From Limiplasma sp031549415 (GTDB lineage Bacteria > Bacillota > Clostridia > Christensenellales > Aristaeellaceae), in contig JAVBPU010000002.1 of assembly GCA_031549415.1 (NCBI GenBank), forward strand, positions 1 through 64,000: DNA of 64,000 bases, written 5' to 3'. The position numbers were made by a program, and so were the translations under genes. The notes under the pieces were generated by a model. The model saw only the letters and a list, made by a program, of their open reading frames with translations, made no database searches and was not told where the DNA came from. Below are positions 33,095-41,021 of the stretch, in pieces (positions within the stretch are counted from its first letter, which is position 1; every line of letters begins with the position of its first letter).

Positions 33095-35161
33095 GTGCAA
33101 GAAGATTATTTTAGCCTGCAACAAAAGTACAAGGATGCTCTCCGGGAGTGTGAAAACCTACGGCGAAAGGTGGTCCGCCTGGAGAGGGACAAAAAGTACA
33201 ACTCCGTGATGACGGAACTGATTGAGCGCATGCGGGACTTCAACGCGGAGGAGAAGGAACGCCAGGCCCTCTACAATCAGTTGCTGCTGGATAACTGCCC
33301 GGATATCATCCTCATTTTTGACAACCATTTGCAATGCATCTTCGGCACCACCCTGGCCAGTTCCTTTTTAGGGTATTCCACCCCCTCCGATTTGCCGGGC
33401 AAGCTGTTACATGCTTTGTTCTCCCGTAAGTTCCCCGAGGACTGGTGCCAGCGGCTGCTCAAGATTTGCGGCGATGCGGTGAACCAGCAGCTCTCCGCCC
33501 GCCGCACGGAAAAAATCCCCACGGACGCAGGGGAGCCCCAGCACATCCAGGTCAGCGTTTCCCCCGCCATTGACCAGAACGGCAAGACCATGGGCGCGGT
33601 GGTGGTGTTGGATGATTTAACGGAGATCATCTCCCTGAAAGAAAAAGCAGAGCAATCCTCCTCCGCCAAAAGCGCCTTCTTGGCCAACATGAGCCATGAG
33701 ATCCGCACCCCCATGAACGCCATCAAAGGCATGACCGACCTGCTGCTCATGACCACCCTGGATGAGGTGCAAACCAAATACCTGCAAAGCATTTCCTCCG
33801 CGTCCACCACTTTGATCAAGATCATTAACGATATTTTGGATTACTCCAAAATCGACGCGCAAAAAATGGAGCTTATTCCCCAGGAATATGATTTTGCGTC
33901 CCTGGTCCATGACATCACCAGCATCATCTACCTGAAGGCGTTTAACAAGCGCATCCATTTTGTGGCGGATATTTCCCCCACCATTCCCGCCATGCTGTGG
34001 GGGGACGAGTTGCGCATCAAGCAAGTGCTGCTCAACCTGCTCAACAACGCGGTGAAGTACACCGTGGAAGGGTATGTGATGCTCTCCGTTACCGAGGAGC
34101 GGGTGGATGAGGACCAGGTCCTATTGCATTTTTCGATTCAAGACACCGGCCTGGGCATCAAACCAGAGGAAAAGAGCAGCCTGTTTGACGTGTTTGGCCA
34201 GCTGGACATCATGAAAAACCGCACCAGCGAAGGCACGGGCCTGGGGCTTCCCATCTCCAAGCGCATCGTGGACCTGATGGGCGGCGATATGCAAGTGGAA
34301 AGCGAGTACGGAAAAGGAAGCCAATTCTCCTTTTCTATTCTACAAAAGGACCTGCACAAAGGCCCCTTGGTCCATTTGGAAAACCTGGCCCATGACGCCC
34401 GGGCCCTGCTGCTTAGCGATGCCCGCTGCGATGTGTGCGGCATCATTTTTGACAGGCTCCAGGCGGATTTTGTCTGCTGTGAAAGCGCGGAAGGCTTGTC
34501 CCGTTTGGAGGGCAAACCTTTTACCCACGTGTTTTACCAATACCATGGGTGGCGGAGCTTTCCCTGGGCAGACCAGCCCCTCCTGGCCAACGCCCGAAAA
34601 ATCGCCCTGATGGACCTGAGCGAAGGCTCCCAGCCCGTGGAGGCGGGCCATGCGGTGCTGTATGAGCCGGCCTGGGTGCTGCCTGTTTCCAAATATTTTT
34701 TGGCGCAGAACGTGTCGAACGCCCAGCAGCGCCACCACGATAGGTCCCGCATTGGCCCCTTCAAGGCCCCCTCTGCCCAGGTGCTGATTGTGGACGATTA
34801 CGAAATCAACCTGGTGGTCTGCTATGAAATTCTCAAACACTATGACATTCTGGCCGAAACAGCCATCAGTGGGCACGTGGCGGTGGAAATGTGCCAGGAC
34901 AAAAAATATGACCTCATTTTTATGGACCATATGATGCCTGAAATGGATGGGCTGGAAACCGCGGCCAAAATCCGCAAGGAGTCCCGGTTGAACAAAGAGA
35001 CCCCCATCATCGCCCTGACGGCCAACGCCATTATGGGCATGAAGGAGGTCTATCTGGCCGGGGGGATGAACGATTATATCTCCAAGCCCATTGAACTGGA
35101 CGAGATGAACCGCGTGCTGTTGGAGCATTTGGACCCGGCGAAAATCAAGCACCAGGAATAG
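33095..35161 (+). CDS. Soluble hybrid sensor histidine kinase with C-terminal receiver
   Basis: 688 residues, GTG start with AGGA seven bases upstream. N-terminal coiled coil (1-60), PAS-like domain (about 65-175), HisKA with His201 in 'MSHEIRTPMNAIKGM', HATPase_c (N box 'LLNNAVKYT', G1 'DTGLGI', G2 'GTGLGLPI'), a degenerate middle segment (about 430-540) that may be a receiver without phosphoacceptor, and a receiver with Asp611 in 'LIFMDHMMPEMDG'. No membrane segment is visible, so it senses a cytosolic signal, probably through the adjacent FIST protein. No separate response regulator is adjacent; output is unknown. Confidence 0.9.
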   Translation: MQEDYFSLQQKYKDALRECENLRRKVVRLERDKKYNSVMTELIERMRDFNAEEKERQALYNQLLLDNCPDIILIFDNHLQCIFGTTLASSFLGYSTPSDLPGKLLHALFSRKFPEDWCQRLLKICGDAVNQQLSARRTEKIPTDAGEPQHIQVSVSPAIDQNGKTMGAVVVLDDLTEIISLKEKAEQSSSAKSAFLANMSHEIRTPMNAIKGMTDLLLMTTLDEVQTKYLQSISSASTTLIKIINDILDYSKIDAQKMELIPQEYDFASLVHDITSIIYLKAFNKRIHFVADISPTIPAMLWGDELRIKQVLLNLLNNAVKYTVEGYVMLSVTEERVDEDQVLLHFSIQDTGLGIKPEEKSSLFDVFGQLDIMKNRTSEGTGLGLPISKRIVDLMGGDMQVESEYGKGSQFSFSILQKDLHKGPLVHLENLAHDARALLLSDARCDVCGIIFDRLQADFVCCESAEGLSRLEGKPFTHVFYQYHGWRSFPWADQPLLANARKIALMDLSEGSQPVEAGHAVLYEPAWVLPVSKYFLAQNVSNAQQRHHDRSRIGPFKAPSAQVLIVDDYEINLVVCYEILKHYDILAETAISGHVAVEMCQDKKYDLIFMDHMMPEMDGLETAAKIRKESRLNKETPIIALTANAIMGMKEVYLAGGMNDYISKPIELDEMNRVLLEHLDPAKIKHQE

Positions 35162-35185
35162 GAAGGCGCTCTGTGCGCCGCCAGA

Positions 35186-35219
35186 CGCCCAGGAGGTCAG
35201 AGCCCCTGGGCGGTTTTTT
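35186..35219 (+). terminator. Terminator of the kinase gene
   Basis: CGCCCAGG pairs with CCTGGGCG, then GTTTTTT. It overlaps the last codons of the convergent thioesterase gene. Confidence 0.8.
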
Positions 35220-35967
35220 CTACCCTGGGCCGCAGGGTGCCCCCGATGTCGAAGTGCTTTTCTTCGCCCACCTGTCCGGCCAGGCGGAAGGCAGGGCCGT
35301 CTTGCTGCAGGGCCAGGCGCACCTCCGCGCCGGGCAATACCTCCCGGGTGTAGTGGATCAGCAGGTGCGCGATCTCCTGGTCTTTCATGGCTTCGATGCC
35401 AAGGCCATTGCACAGCCAGTCCGCGTAGCGGGTGTTGTTCACATGGCCGTTGATGTCAATTTCTGTATACTGGGGCTGCCGCAGGGAAAAAACCGCGGGG
35501 CTTTCTAACAGTGGAATGTTTCCGGGCATATCCAGGGGCGCTTGCAGGTCGGAGTTGTCCGGCAGGCTGGCAAGGGCCGCCTGGGGCATGGCCATCTTGC
35601 GCGCCACAAAGTCCATCAGCAGCCAAAGGGTGCCGGCCTTGCCGATGACCTGCCCTGCCGCGTCATACAGCACATAATACCGGGGAAAGAACCAGCGCTT
35701 GTTGGCCATGGGAAAGGTTTCCACCCGCACTGTTTCCCCCGCGCAGGGGTAGCGGTCCATCACCAGCTCCGTGCGGGACAGCACCCACACCAGATTGTCC
35801 TGGATGAGCCTCTCCCGTCCACAGCCCAGCAGGTGGGCGTGCATGCCCGCCAGCTCTTGCAGGGTGGCCAGGATATCGCTGGGACGCCAAGCGCCGCTTA
35901 GATCGCAGTGGGTGGTGCGCAGCAGGAAGGTCTCGCTGTAGGTTTTGAGGGCAGTGGCGGTGGACAT
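35197..35967 (-). CDS. Acyl-ACP thioesterase, FatA/FatB-like
   Basis: 256 residues forming a double hot dog: 'RTTHCDLSGAWRPSDILATLQELAG' region at 14-38, 'WVLSRTELVMDRYP', 'WFFPRYYVLYD' and second-half 'EIDINGHVNNTRYADW', the last holding the catalytic Asn-His pair of the plant and bacterial family. It releases fatty acids from acyl carrier protein. AAAAGGGG lies before the ATG at 35967; the open frame continues upstream into the next gene without a site. It follows the membrane protein gene by 25 bp. Confidence 0.9.
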   Translation of the reverse strand: MSTATALKTYSETFLLRTTHCDLSGAWRPSDILATLQELAGMHAHLLGCGRERLIQDNLVWVLSRTELVMDRYPCAGETVRVETFPMANKRWFFPRYYVLYDAAGQVIGKAGTLWLLMDFVARKMAMPQAALASLPDNSDLQAPLDMPGNIPLLESPAVFSLRQPQYTEIDINGHVNNTRYADWLCNGLGIEAMKDQEIAHLLIHYTREVLPGAEVRLALQQDGPAFRLAGQVGEEKHFDIGGTLRPRVEKTAQGL

Positions 35968-35992
35968 GCAAAAACCCCTTTTTGAAAATATT

Positions 35993-36979
35993 TTAGGGCT
36001 CCTTGGAAGCCTCCGGGGTGGAGGGGATGGGGTCCTCTTTGCCTTGGCTGAACCGGCGGTACACCGGAAGGCCAAAAACCAACCCCATCACCAGGTATAC
36101 TACCATCACCGCCACCCGCTGCAAGAGGGAGACGGCCACGCCGTTTTGAAACAGCGCGCCCATCAGCAAGGTGGCTGCGCCCATGACGCTTTCCTTGATG
36201 CCGATATTCCCCGGCACAATGGCCACAATGCTAATCAGCCAGGAAACGCTGTTATAAAACAAAGCCTCGTAGAAATGGATGGGCATACCAATGGCCTGGA
36301 AGCACACCATGTACAGCAGCAGGTGAAACAGGTTATTGGCCACCAGGCAGCCCAGCAGCTTGAGCAGCAGGGCCTTGCTTCGCAGCAGGGCATTGAAGCC
36401 CTCCACCACGTCCCGGAGCAGAGGGACCTTTTGCAGGATGCGGGGGTTCTTCCCCTGCACCGCCAGGGAGAACCCCAAAAAGACAGCCAGCACCAGGGAC
36501 CCCACGGCCCAGAGCACCCATAGCGTTACCGGCCACTGTCCCTCCAAGGCCCCTAGGCAGACCAGGGCGGCCAGGATTTGCAGCAGGGAAAACGCCACGC
36601 CAAAGACGATGTTGCCTGCCGCCATGCTGATGGATTTGGTGTAGGCCAGGCCCTTCACCCGCTTGTAATAGGCGGCGGAAAACACCAGGTCCGCCCGCAG
36701 GGGCAGCACATAGGCCATGGCGTTGCTCACAAACACCACCCCCATCCAGTCCGTCAGGCTGAGAGGCAGGCGGTAGGTTTGCAGGAGCACCAGGTGGTAG
36801 ACACAGTTGACCAAGCAGCCCAGAAAGGCCAGCAGCAACAAGAGCCCAACGGTCTGCCAGGGGAGGAACAGCAGCTTTTGCATGTCCGCTCGGTTTTCAT
36901 ACACATACAAGATCAGCAGCCCCAGCAGCACCACAAACAGCGCCAGGGACGCCCATTTTTTCCAGTCTGGCTTTTTCAA
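35993..36979 (-). CDS. Lysylphosphatidylglycerol synthase TM region-like protein (UPF0104/AglD type)
   Basis: About 328 residues with eight or so membrane helices and a pattern of the flippase-like part of MprF and AglD: 'SNAMAYVLPLRADLVFSAAYYKRV', 'IVPGNIGIKESVMGA' (proposed family signature; quoted in short pieces). Such proteins move or transfer lipid-linked groups at the membrane; the true substrate is unknown. I chose TTG 36979, with AGAAGG nine bases upstream and a natural start KKPDWKKW. A GTG at 37039 would overlap the amidotransferase by 28 bp. The gene pairing suggests a role in a modified surface sugar. Confidence 0.75.
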   Translation of the reverse strand: MKKPDWKKWASLALFVVLLGLLILYVYENRADMQKLLFLPWQTVGLLLLLAFLGCLVNCVYHLVLLQTYRLPLSLTDWMGVVFVSNAMAYVLPLRADLVFSAAYYKRVKGLAYTKSISMAAGNIVFGVAFSLLQILAALVCLGALEGQWPVTLWVLWAVGSLVLAVFLGFSLAVQGKNPRILQKVPLLRDVVEGFNALLRSKALLLKLLGCLVANNLFHLLLYMVCFQAIGMPIHFYEALFYNSVSWLISIVAIVPGNIGIKESVMGAATLLMGALFQNGVAVSLLQRVAVMVVYLVMGLVFGLPVYRRFSQGKEDPIPSTPEASKEP

Positions 36980-37011
36980 GCGGAAAGGCCTTCTTTCACA
37001 AGCGTACCCTT

Positions 37012-38118
37012 TTACTTTTTGGGCTGCATCCGCAGCCACCGGGCCAAAATCAGCATGGGGTCGATGCGGTATTCCGTGTGCTCATGGGCGGGGGCGGCCA
37101 TGATCTCCTGGTACTCCTCCTGGGAGAGGCCCAGCTTTTGCCGGATGTCCGCCAGATAGTCCGCCATCATGGCCTCGTCATACAGCGGCTCGGCCAGCTC
37201 TTTCAGGGCTTCTTCCCGGGTCATCTGCCCGCTGGCGATCATGCTGCTCAAATGGGAGGTGCGCTTGTCCACCCCGAACTTGGAGGGGAACCACACCAGC
37301 TGGGTGAAGGCGGTAAAGATGTTTTCCAGATGCTTGCGGCCATAGTACTGAAAACCGCAGAAGTCTTTAAGCTCCTGGAAGGCCCTGGCCCGGTTGTAAT
37401 CAATGTAGTTGAGGGGGCGGGGGCTTTGGATGCCCAGCACAAACTGGTCCCACACCCGGCGGTAGGCGGTGAGGAACTTCAGCTTAGCAAGGGGCGTGGA
37501 GCCAAAACGGCGGTTGATGTCCCGCATGTTTACCACATCCATAGCGGTATGGGTGTTGCCCCGCTGCAAAATGCACTCCAGGGCCCAATTGCCGCCGCTT
37601 AGAAAATACTTGATCTTTTTCTGGCGCATCAAAGCATAGATTTCCGCGAACAGCACATTGTCCTGGGGGGCTGCCAGGTTGGCCACGCCTGCCTTCATGT
37701 AAGCTTTGCTGAGGCCATAAAACTGCACCGGGTCCGGGGTCAGCACCAGATAGTCGATGCCTGTTTTTTCCACCAGGCGTCGCAGGTTTTCCTGGCTGAT
37801 TTGGGTGTCAAAACCATCGTCGATGTGCACGCCCAAAATGCGCAGGCCCAGCTTGTGGCCCAAATACAGCAAATAACTGCTGTCCAGCCCGCCGGAAAGC
37901 CCCATGATGCAGTCGTAGGGTTTTCCCTGGCCCTCTTGTTTCACTGCGGCCACCAAAGCCGCCAGTTTTTCTTGCCCCTGGGCGCCCGGAAAATACAGGC
38001 TGTCCCGTTCCGTCAGGGCTGTGGTGCAATAGTTGCACTGGCCTTTTTCATCAAAACGAATGGTGGGGTCGGAGGCATTGTCCATTACGCATCGGGTACA
38101 ACGGATCAGCTCTTTCAT
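37012..38118 (-). CDS. N-acetyl sugar amidotransferase, PseA/WbpG/LegG-like
   Basis: 368 residues. A Cys2-Cys2 cluster (C7, C10, C28, C31: 'CTRC' and 'CNYC') is followed by a PP-loop ATPase 'SGGLDSS' at 75-81. The 'FLSGGNWALECILQRG' segment and C-terminal part are typical. Relatives (WbpG, PseA, LegG) convert an N-acetyl group to an acetamidino group on nucleotide-linked sugars with a HisH/HisF-type ammonia source. No such glutaminase genes are adjacent. The start at 38118 has AAGGGGATGG upstream; its own promoter lies close. Confidence 0.88.
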   Translation of the reverse strand: MKELIRCTRCVMDNASDPTIRFDEKGQCNYCTTALTERDSLYFPGAQGQEKLAALVAAVKQEGQGKPYDCIMGLSGGLDSSYLLYLGHKLGLRILGVHIDDGFDTQISQENLRRLVEKTGIDYLVLTPDPVQFYGLSKAYMKAGVANLAAPQDNVLFAEIYALMRQKKIKYFLSGGNWALECILQRGNTHTAMDVVNMRDINRRFGSTPLAKLKFLTAYRRVWDQFVLGIQSPRPLNYIDYNRARAFQELKDFCGFQYYGRKHLENIFTAFTQLVWFPSKFGVDKRTSHLSSMIASGQMTREEALKELAEPLYDEAMMADYLADIRQKLGLSQEEYQEIMAAPAHEHTEYRIDPMLILARWLRMQPKK

Positions 38119-38167
38119 GAGGCCATCCCCTTCTTTTGGCTCAAGTTCAAAATGAGCGCCGTTTGTT

Positions 38168-38196
38168 ATGATAAGGGAAAAGGAAGCGTTTGGCAA
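38168..38196 (-). promoter_or_regulatory. Promoter of the amidotransferase-flippase-thioesterase operon
   Basis: Minus strand TTGCCA (38191-38196), 17 bp, TATCAT (38168-38173), about 45 bp before the ATG; it overlaps the 3' side of the upstream gene region. Confidence 0.65.
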
Positions 38197-38203
38197 GAGC
38201 GGC

Positions 38204-39298
38204 CTACAGAACCCCAACCCCCTTGGCAACGTTCACAATAAAATCCTGCACGTTAGTCACCATAGAAATGGCGCTGAGGCTGCCCCGGTCGGCCAGCTTG
38301 TTGGTGGCAAACTCCGAGATGTCAATGCTGTAAATAAACAGGGGCCGAACCTTGCCGCTGACCACACGAAAACAGGGGGCCATGTTGCCCGTGGCAATGG
38401 TGTGCAATTGCGTGGCCAGGCAGATGATGGTGGTGGCTTTTTTGACGATGCTTCGCATGGCGGTTTGCCCTTCGTAGGCGCTGTGAAGGACCTCCGGCAA
38501 GGGGCCGTCATCCCGGATGGAGCCGGTGAGGACAAACGGAATTTGGTTTTTTAGGATGGCGTAGAGGATGCCCTCCTGGATATTGTGGTCCGCAATAAAG
38601 GCAGCCATGCTACCGCTGCGGCGGACGGCGTTGATGGTGTCCAAATGATTGTAATGCCCGTTGGGCATTGTTTTTTGGGTGTAAATATCCTGCCCCAGGG
38701 CGGTGCGCAAAAAGCTGGCCTCCAAATCATGGGTGGCCAAAGCGTTCCCTGCCAGAAGGCCATGCACATACCCGTTTTCCACCAGTCTTTGCATGGCGTT
38801 GCGGGCGTCGTGGTCAAAGGCAAAGGCGGGGCCCATCACCCAAACCACATGCCCGTGTTCCCGCTCATGGCGGAGCAAATCATACAAAGTGTCGTAATCC
38901 CGGGAGAAAGAAGTTTCCCGGGACCGGTTCTGGCGGAAAACAAATTGGTCCTCCGCGCGGCCCTCCAGGGCCTGAAAGCCATTGGCATGCAGATAGATTC
39001 CGTCCTCGCCATTTTCACTTCGCCCCAAAACCACCCGGTCCCCCAGGCGCACATTGCGCATCTCCAGCACATCCAGCCTGCCACTGGGCCGCAGGACGAC
39101 GGCGCAATCCATCCGGCTTTCTTCCGCCAGATGCCAGGTTTCGTCGATTTTGAAATACTCGGGATACATGGAGGTGCTGTGGTAGTTTTCGGGCACGACG
39201 CCGTCCCTGTCGCAGGTTGCGAAGCGCACATCAGGCGCTTGCAAAAAACGATCTTGAGTAAAATCCGGGGCGTGGTAGGCCGGCATGGTAAAAGCCAT
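38204..39298 (-). CDS. Ornithine cyclodeaminase-type protein, COG1915 (saccharopine dehydrogenase N-like) family
   Basis: 364 residues. The N-terminal part has 'VLRPSGRLDVLEMRNVRLGDRVVLG', a beta domain, and the C-terminal Rossmann-like part has the strong family block 'GLLAGNALATHDLE', 'SGSMAAFI', 'FVLTGSIRDDGPLPEV' and 'DISEFATNKLADRGS'. COG1915 proteins include archaeal and cyanobacterial ornithine cyclodeaminases that turn ornithine into proline and ammonia with NAD. Family placement is firm; activity on ornithine is inferred. GGAGAGAG precedes ATG 39298. It is 35 bp downstream of the YfcC-type carrier gene. Confidence 0.8.
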   Translation of the reverse strand: MAFTMPAYHAPDFTQDRFLQAPDVRFATCDRDGVVPENYHSTSMYPEYFKIDETWHLAEESRMDCAVVLRPSGRLDVLEMRNVRLGDRVVLGRSENGEDGIYLHANGFQALEGRAEDQFVFRQNRSRETSFSRDYDTLYDLLRHEREHGHVVWVMGPAFAFDHDARNAMQRLVENGYVHGLLAGNALATHDLEASFLRTALGQDIYTQKTMPNGHYNHLDTINAVRRSGSMAAFIADHNIQEGILYAILKNQIPFVLTGSIRDDGPLPEVLHSAYEGQTAMRSIVKKATTIICLATQLHTIATGNMAPCFRVVSGKVRPLFIYSIDISEFATNKLADRGSLSAISMVTNVQDFIVNVAKGVGVL

Positions 39299-39332
39299 GG
39301 TGTCTCTCTCCTTTGTAAAGGCAGGGCCTCTG

Positions 39333-40751
39333 TCAATACCCGATGCGCAATCCAAATAACAAGATGAGCGAGGTGACCGCCAAATTCACCAGCTGGATCT
39401 TCCAGGTGAAGCGGAACCACTTCCCATAGCTGACATGGGCAATGGACAGGCCGATCAACAGAGCCACATTGGTGGGGTAAAACACGTTAGAAAAGCCGTC
39501 GCCAAAGGCAAAGGCCAAAACGGCCAGCTGCCTGGACATGCCCACGATATCAATCATGGGCATGATCAACGGAATGAGCAAAAAAGCCTTGGCCGAGCCG
39601 GAGCTGATGGCCAATTCCAGCAGCAGCACCAGCAGGTAGATGAACAGAATGGTCCAATCCTTGGGCTTATCCGCGATGAAGCTGACCGCGCCATGCAAAA
39701 TGGTATCCATGACCGCGCCTTGCACCAGAATATAGCGGATGGAGCTTGCCATCAGCAGCAGCACCACGGCGGGGGCCAGGGTTTTCATGCCTTGCAGAAA
39801 CCATTTTCCATATTGCCTTGGGCTTGCACCGGAGATGCGGACCGAAACAAAACTGGCGGCAAAAAACATGATGGCGGTCAGGGGCAGCACCAGGTCTGAA
39901 AGCGCGGGGATCAGTCCAAAGGTGATGAGGCAGACCAGGCCGCATCCGATGATGATAGCAAAAGCACCCAGAGCCCGGTCCATGCGAGGATCCTTCGCGT
40001 TTTTTTCCATGGTGGAAGGGGAAAGAGACGGTGGGTTTTGGCGTTCCAGCTTCTTGGCATAGGTGATTAAAAAAACGAGCACCGTGGCGTAAATAATGAC
40101 AAAGGAAACCGCCCGTAGCCAAAGGCCCGAAAACATCGGCAGTCCGGCCAGGTTTTGGGCCACGCCCACGGTGAAGGGATTCATCACGCCGCTGGAAAAG
40201 CCAAAGCCCACGGCCAGCAAGCTCATCCCCAGGCCCACCAGCACATCCCATCCCATGGCAATGGACAGGGAAATGGCAATGGGAATCATGGGAATGCACT
40301 CTTCAAAAGAGCCGATCAATGCGCCCATGGACATCATCAGCAGCGTCACCAGCGCCAACAGCAGCCACCGGTTCCGGCGGAATTTAGCGGCCACCACAAC
40401 CAGCATGTGATTGAGCACCCCTGCGTTTTCCAGGTTCACAAAGGAGCCTGCCACCACCAGTAGAAAAACCACAATCAGCGCCAGCAGGCTTCCGCCTGGG
40501 TCGCCCAATACCAGAAGTGGCGACAAAAGCGCTTTCCAAAGCGGAATCCCGCCCTGCACCGGCGCGAAGGAATCCGCAATGATGGTTTCTTTGCCGTCCA
40601 CGATGCTGCGGGCGTACTGACCGCCCGGCAACACAGCGCAAAGAATGAAAGCGGCCACCATAAACGCGGCCAAGATCACAAAAGCGGTCACAAAGCTGCG
40701 AAGCTGCACCTTGCCCAGGGACGCCTTTGCCAGTCCATGATTTTCTTCCAT
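39333..40751 (-). CDS. YfcC/ArcD-family membrane transporter
   Basis: 472 residues with about 12 membrane helices. Blocks such as 'GSFEECIPMIPIAISLSIAMGWD', 'ILVQGAVMDTILHG' and 'SSGSAKAFLLIPLIMP', 'FGDGFSNVFYPTNV' are those of the YfcC/DcuC-related carriers, which include basic amino acid antiporters. The gene is directly upstream of a COG1915 protein, so ornithine, arginine or a similar amino acid is a reasonable guess. ATG 40751 is preceded by AAGAGGATGG. Confidence 0.85.
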   Translation of the reverse strand: MEENHGLAKASLGKVQLRSFVTAFVILAAFMVAAFILCAVLPGGQYARSIVDGKETIIADSFAPVQGGIPLWKALLSPLLVLGDPGGSLLALIVVFLLVVAGSFVNLENAGVLNHMLVVVAAKFRRNRWLLLALVTLLMMSMGALIGSFEECIPMIPIAISLSIAMGWDVLVGLGMSLLAVGFGFSSGVMNPFTVGVAQNLAGLPMFSGLWLRAVSFVIIYATVLVFLITYAKKLERQNPPSLSPSTMEKNAKDPRMDRALGAFAIIIGCGLVCLITFGLIPALSDLVLPLTAIMFFAASFVSVRISGASPRQYGKWFLQGMKTLAPAVVLLLMASSIRYILVQGAVMDTILHGAVSFIADKPKDWTILFIYLLVLLLELAISSGSAKAFLLIPLIMPMIDIVGMSRQLAVLAFAFGDGFSNVFYPTNVALLIGLSIAHVSYGKWFRFTWKIQLVNLAVTSLILLFGLRIGY

Positions 40752-40841
40752 GTGAATCCCATCCTCTTTGGTCGATTCCGGCAGTGCCCGCAGGGCGGTC
40801 ACCGGCTGGGAAAATGCGGGAAGCTCTGTTTCATTCTGACA

Positions 40842-40870
40842 ATCATACCATGTTTCCCTGTGGATGTCCA
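40842..40870 (-). promoter_or_regulatory. Promoter of the yfcC-COG1915 operon
   Basis: Minus strand TGGACA (40865-40870), 17 bp, TATGAT (40842-40847). Confidence 0.65.
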
Positions 40871-40909
40871 TGCTGGCGGGGTTTGCCAGCCTTTGCGGCG
40901 ATCGGCGCG

Positions 40910-40938
40910 TTGACAGACGCGCCAAAAAACGATAAGAT
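40910..40938 (+). promoter_or_regulatory. Promoter of the DUF6020-GT2-membrane protein operon
   Basis: TTGACA (40910-40915), 17 bp, TAAGAT (40933-40938). Confidence 0.75.
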
Positions 40939-41021
40939 ACAACTATCTATGGCATTTTTGCAGGCAAAATGAATCGGCACAAAAGTGCCATGAAAAAACA
41001 AACGGAAAGGGGCGGTGTGGG

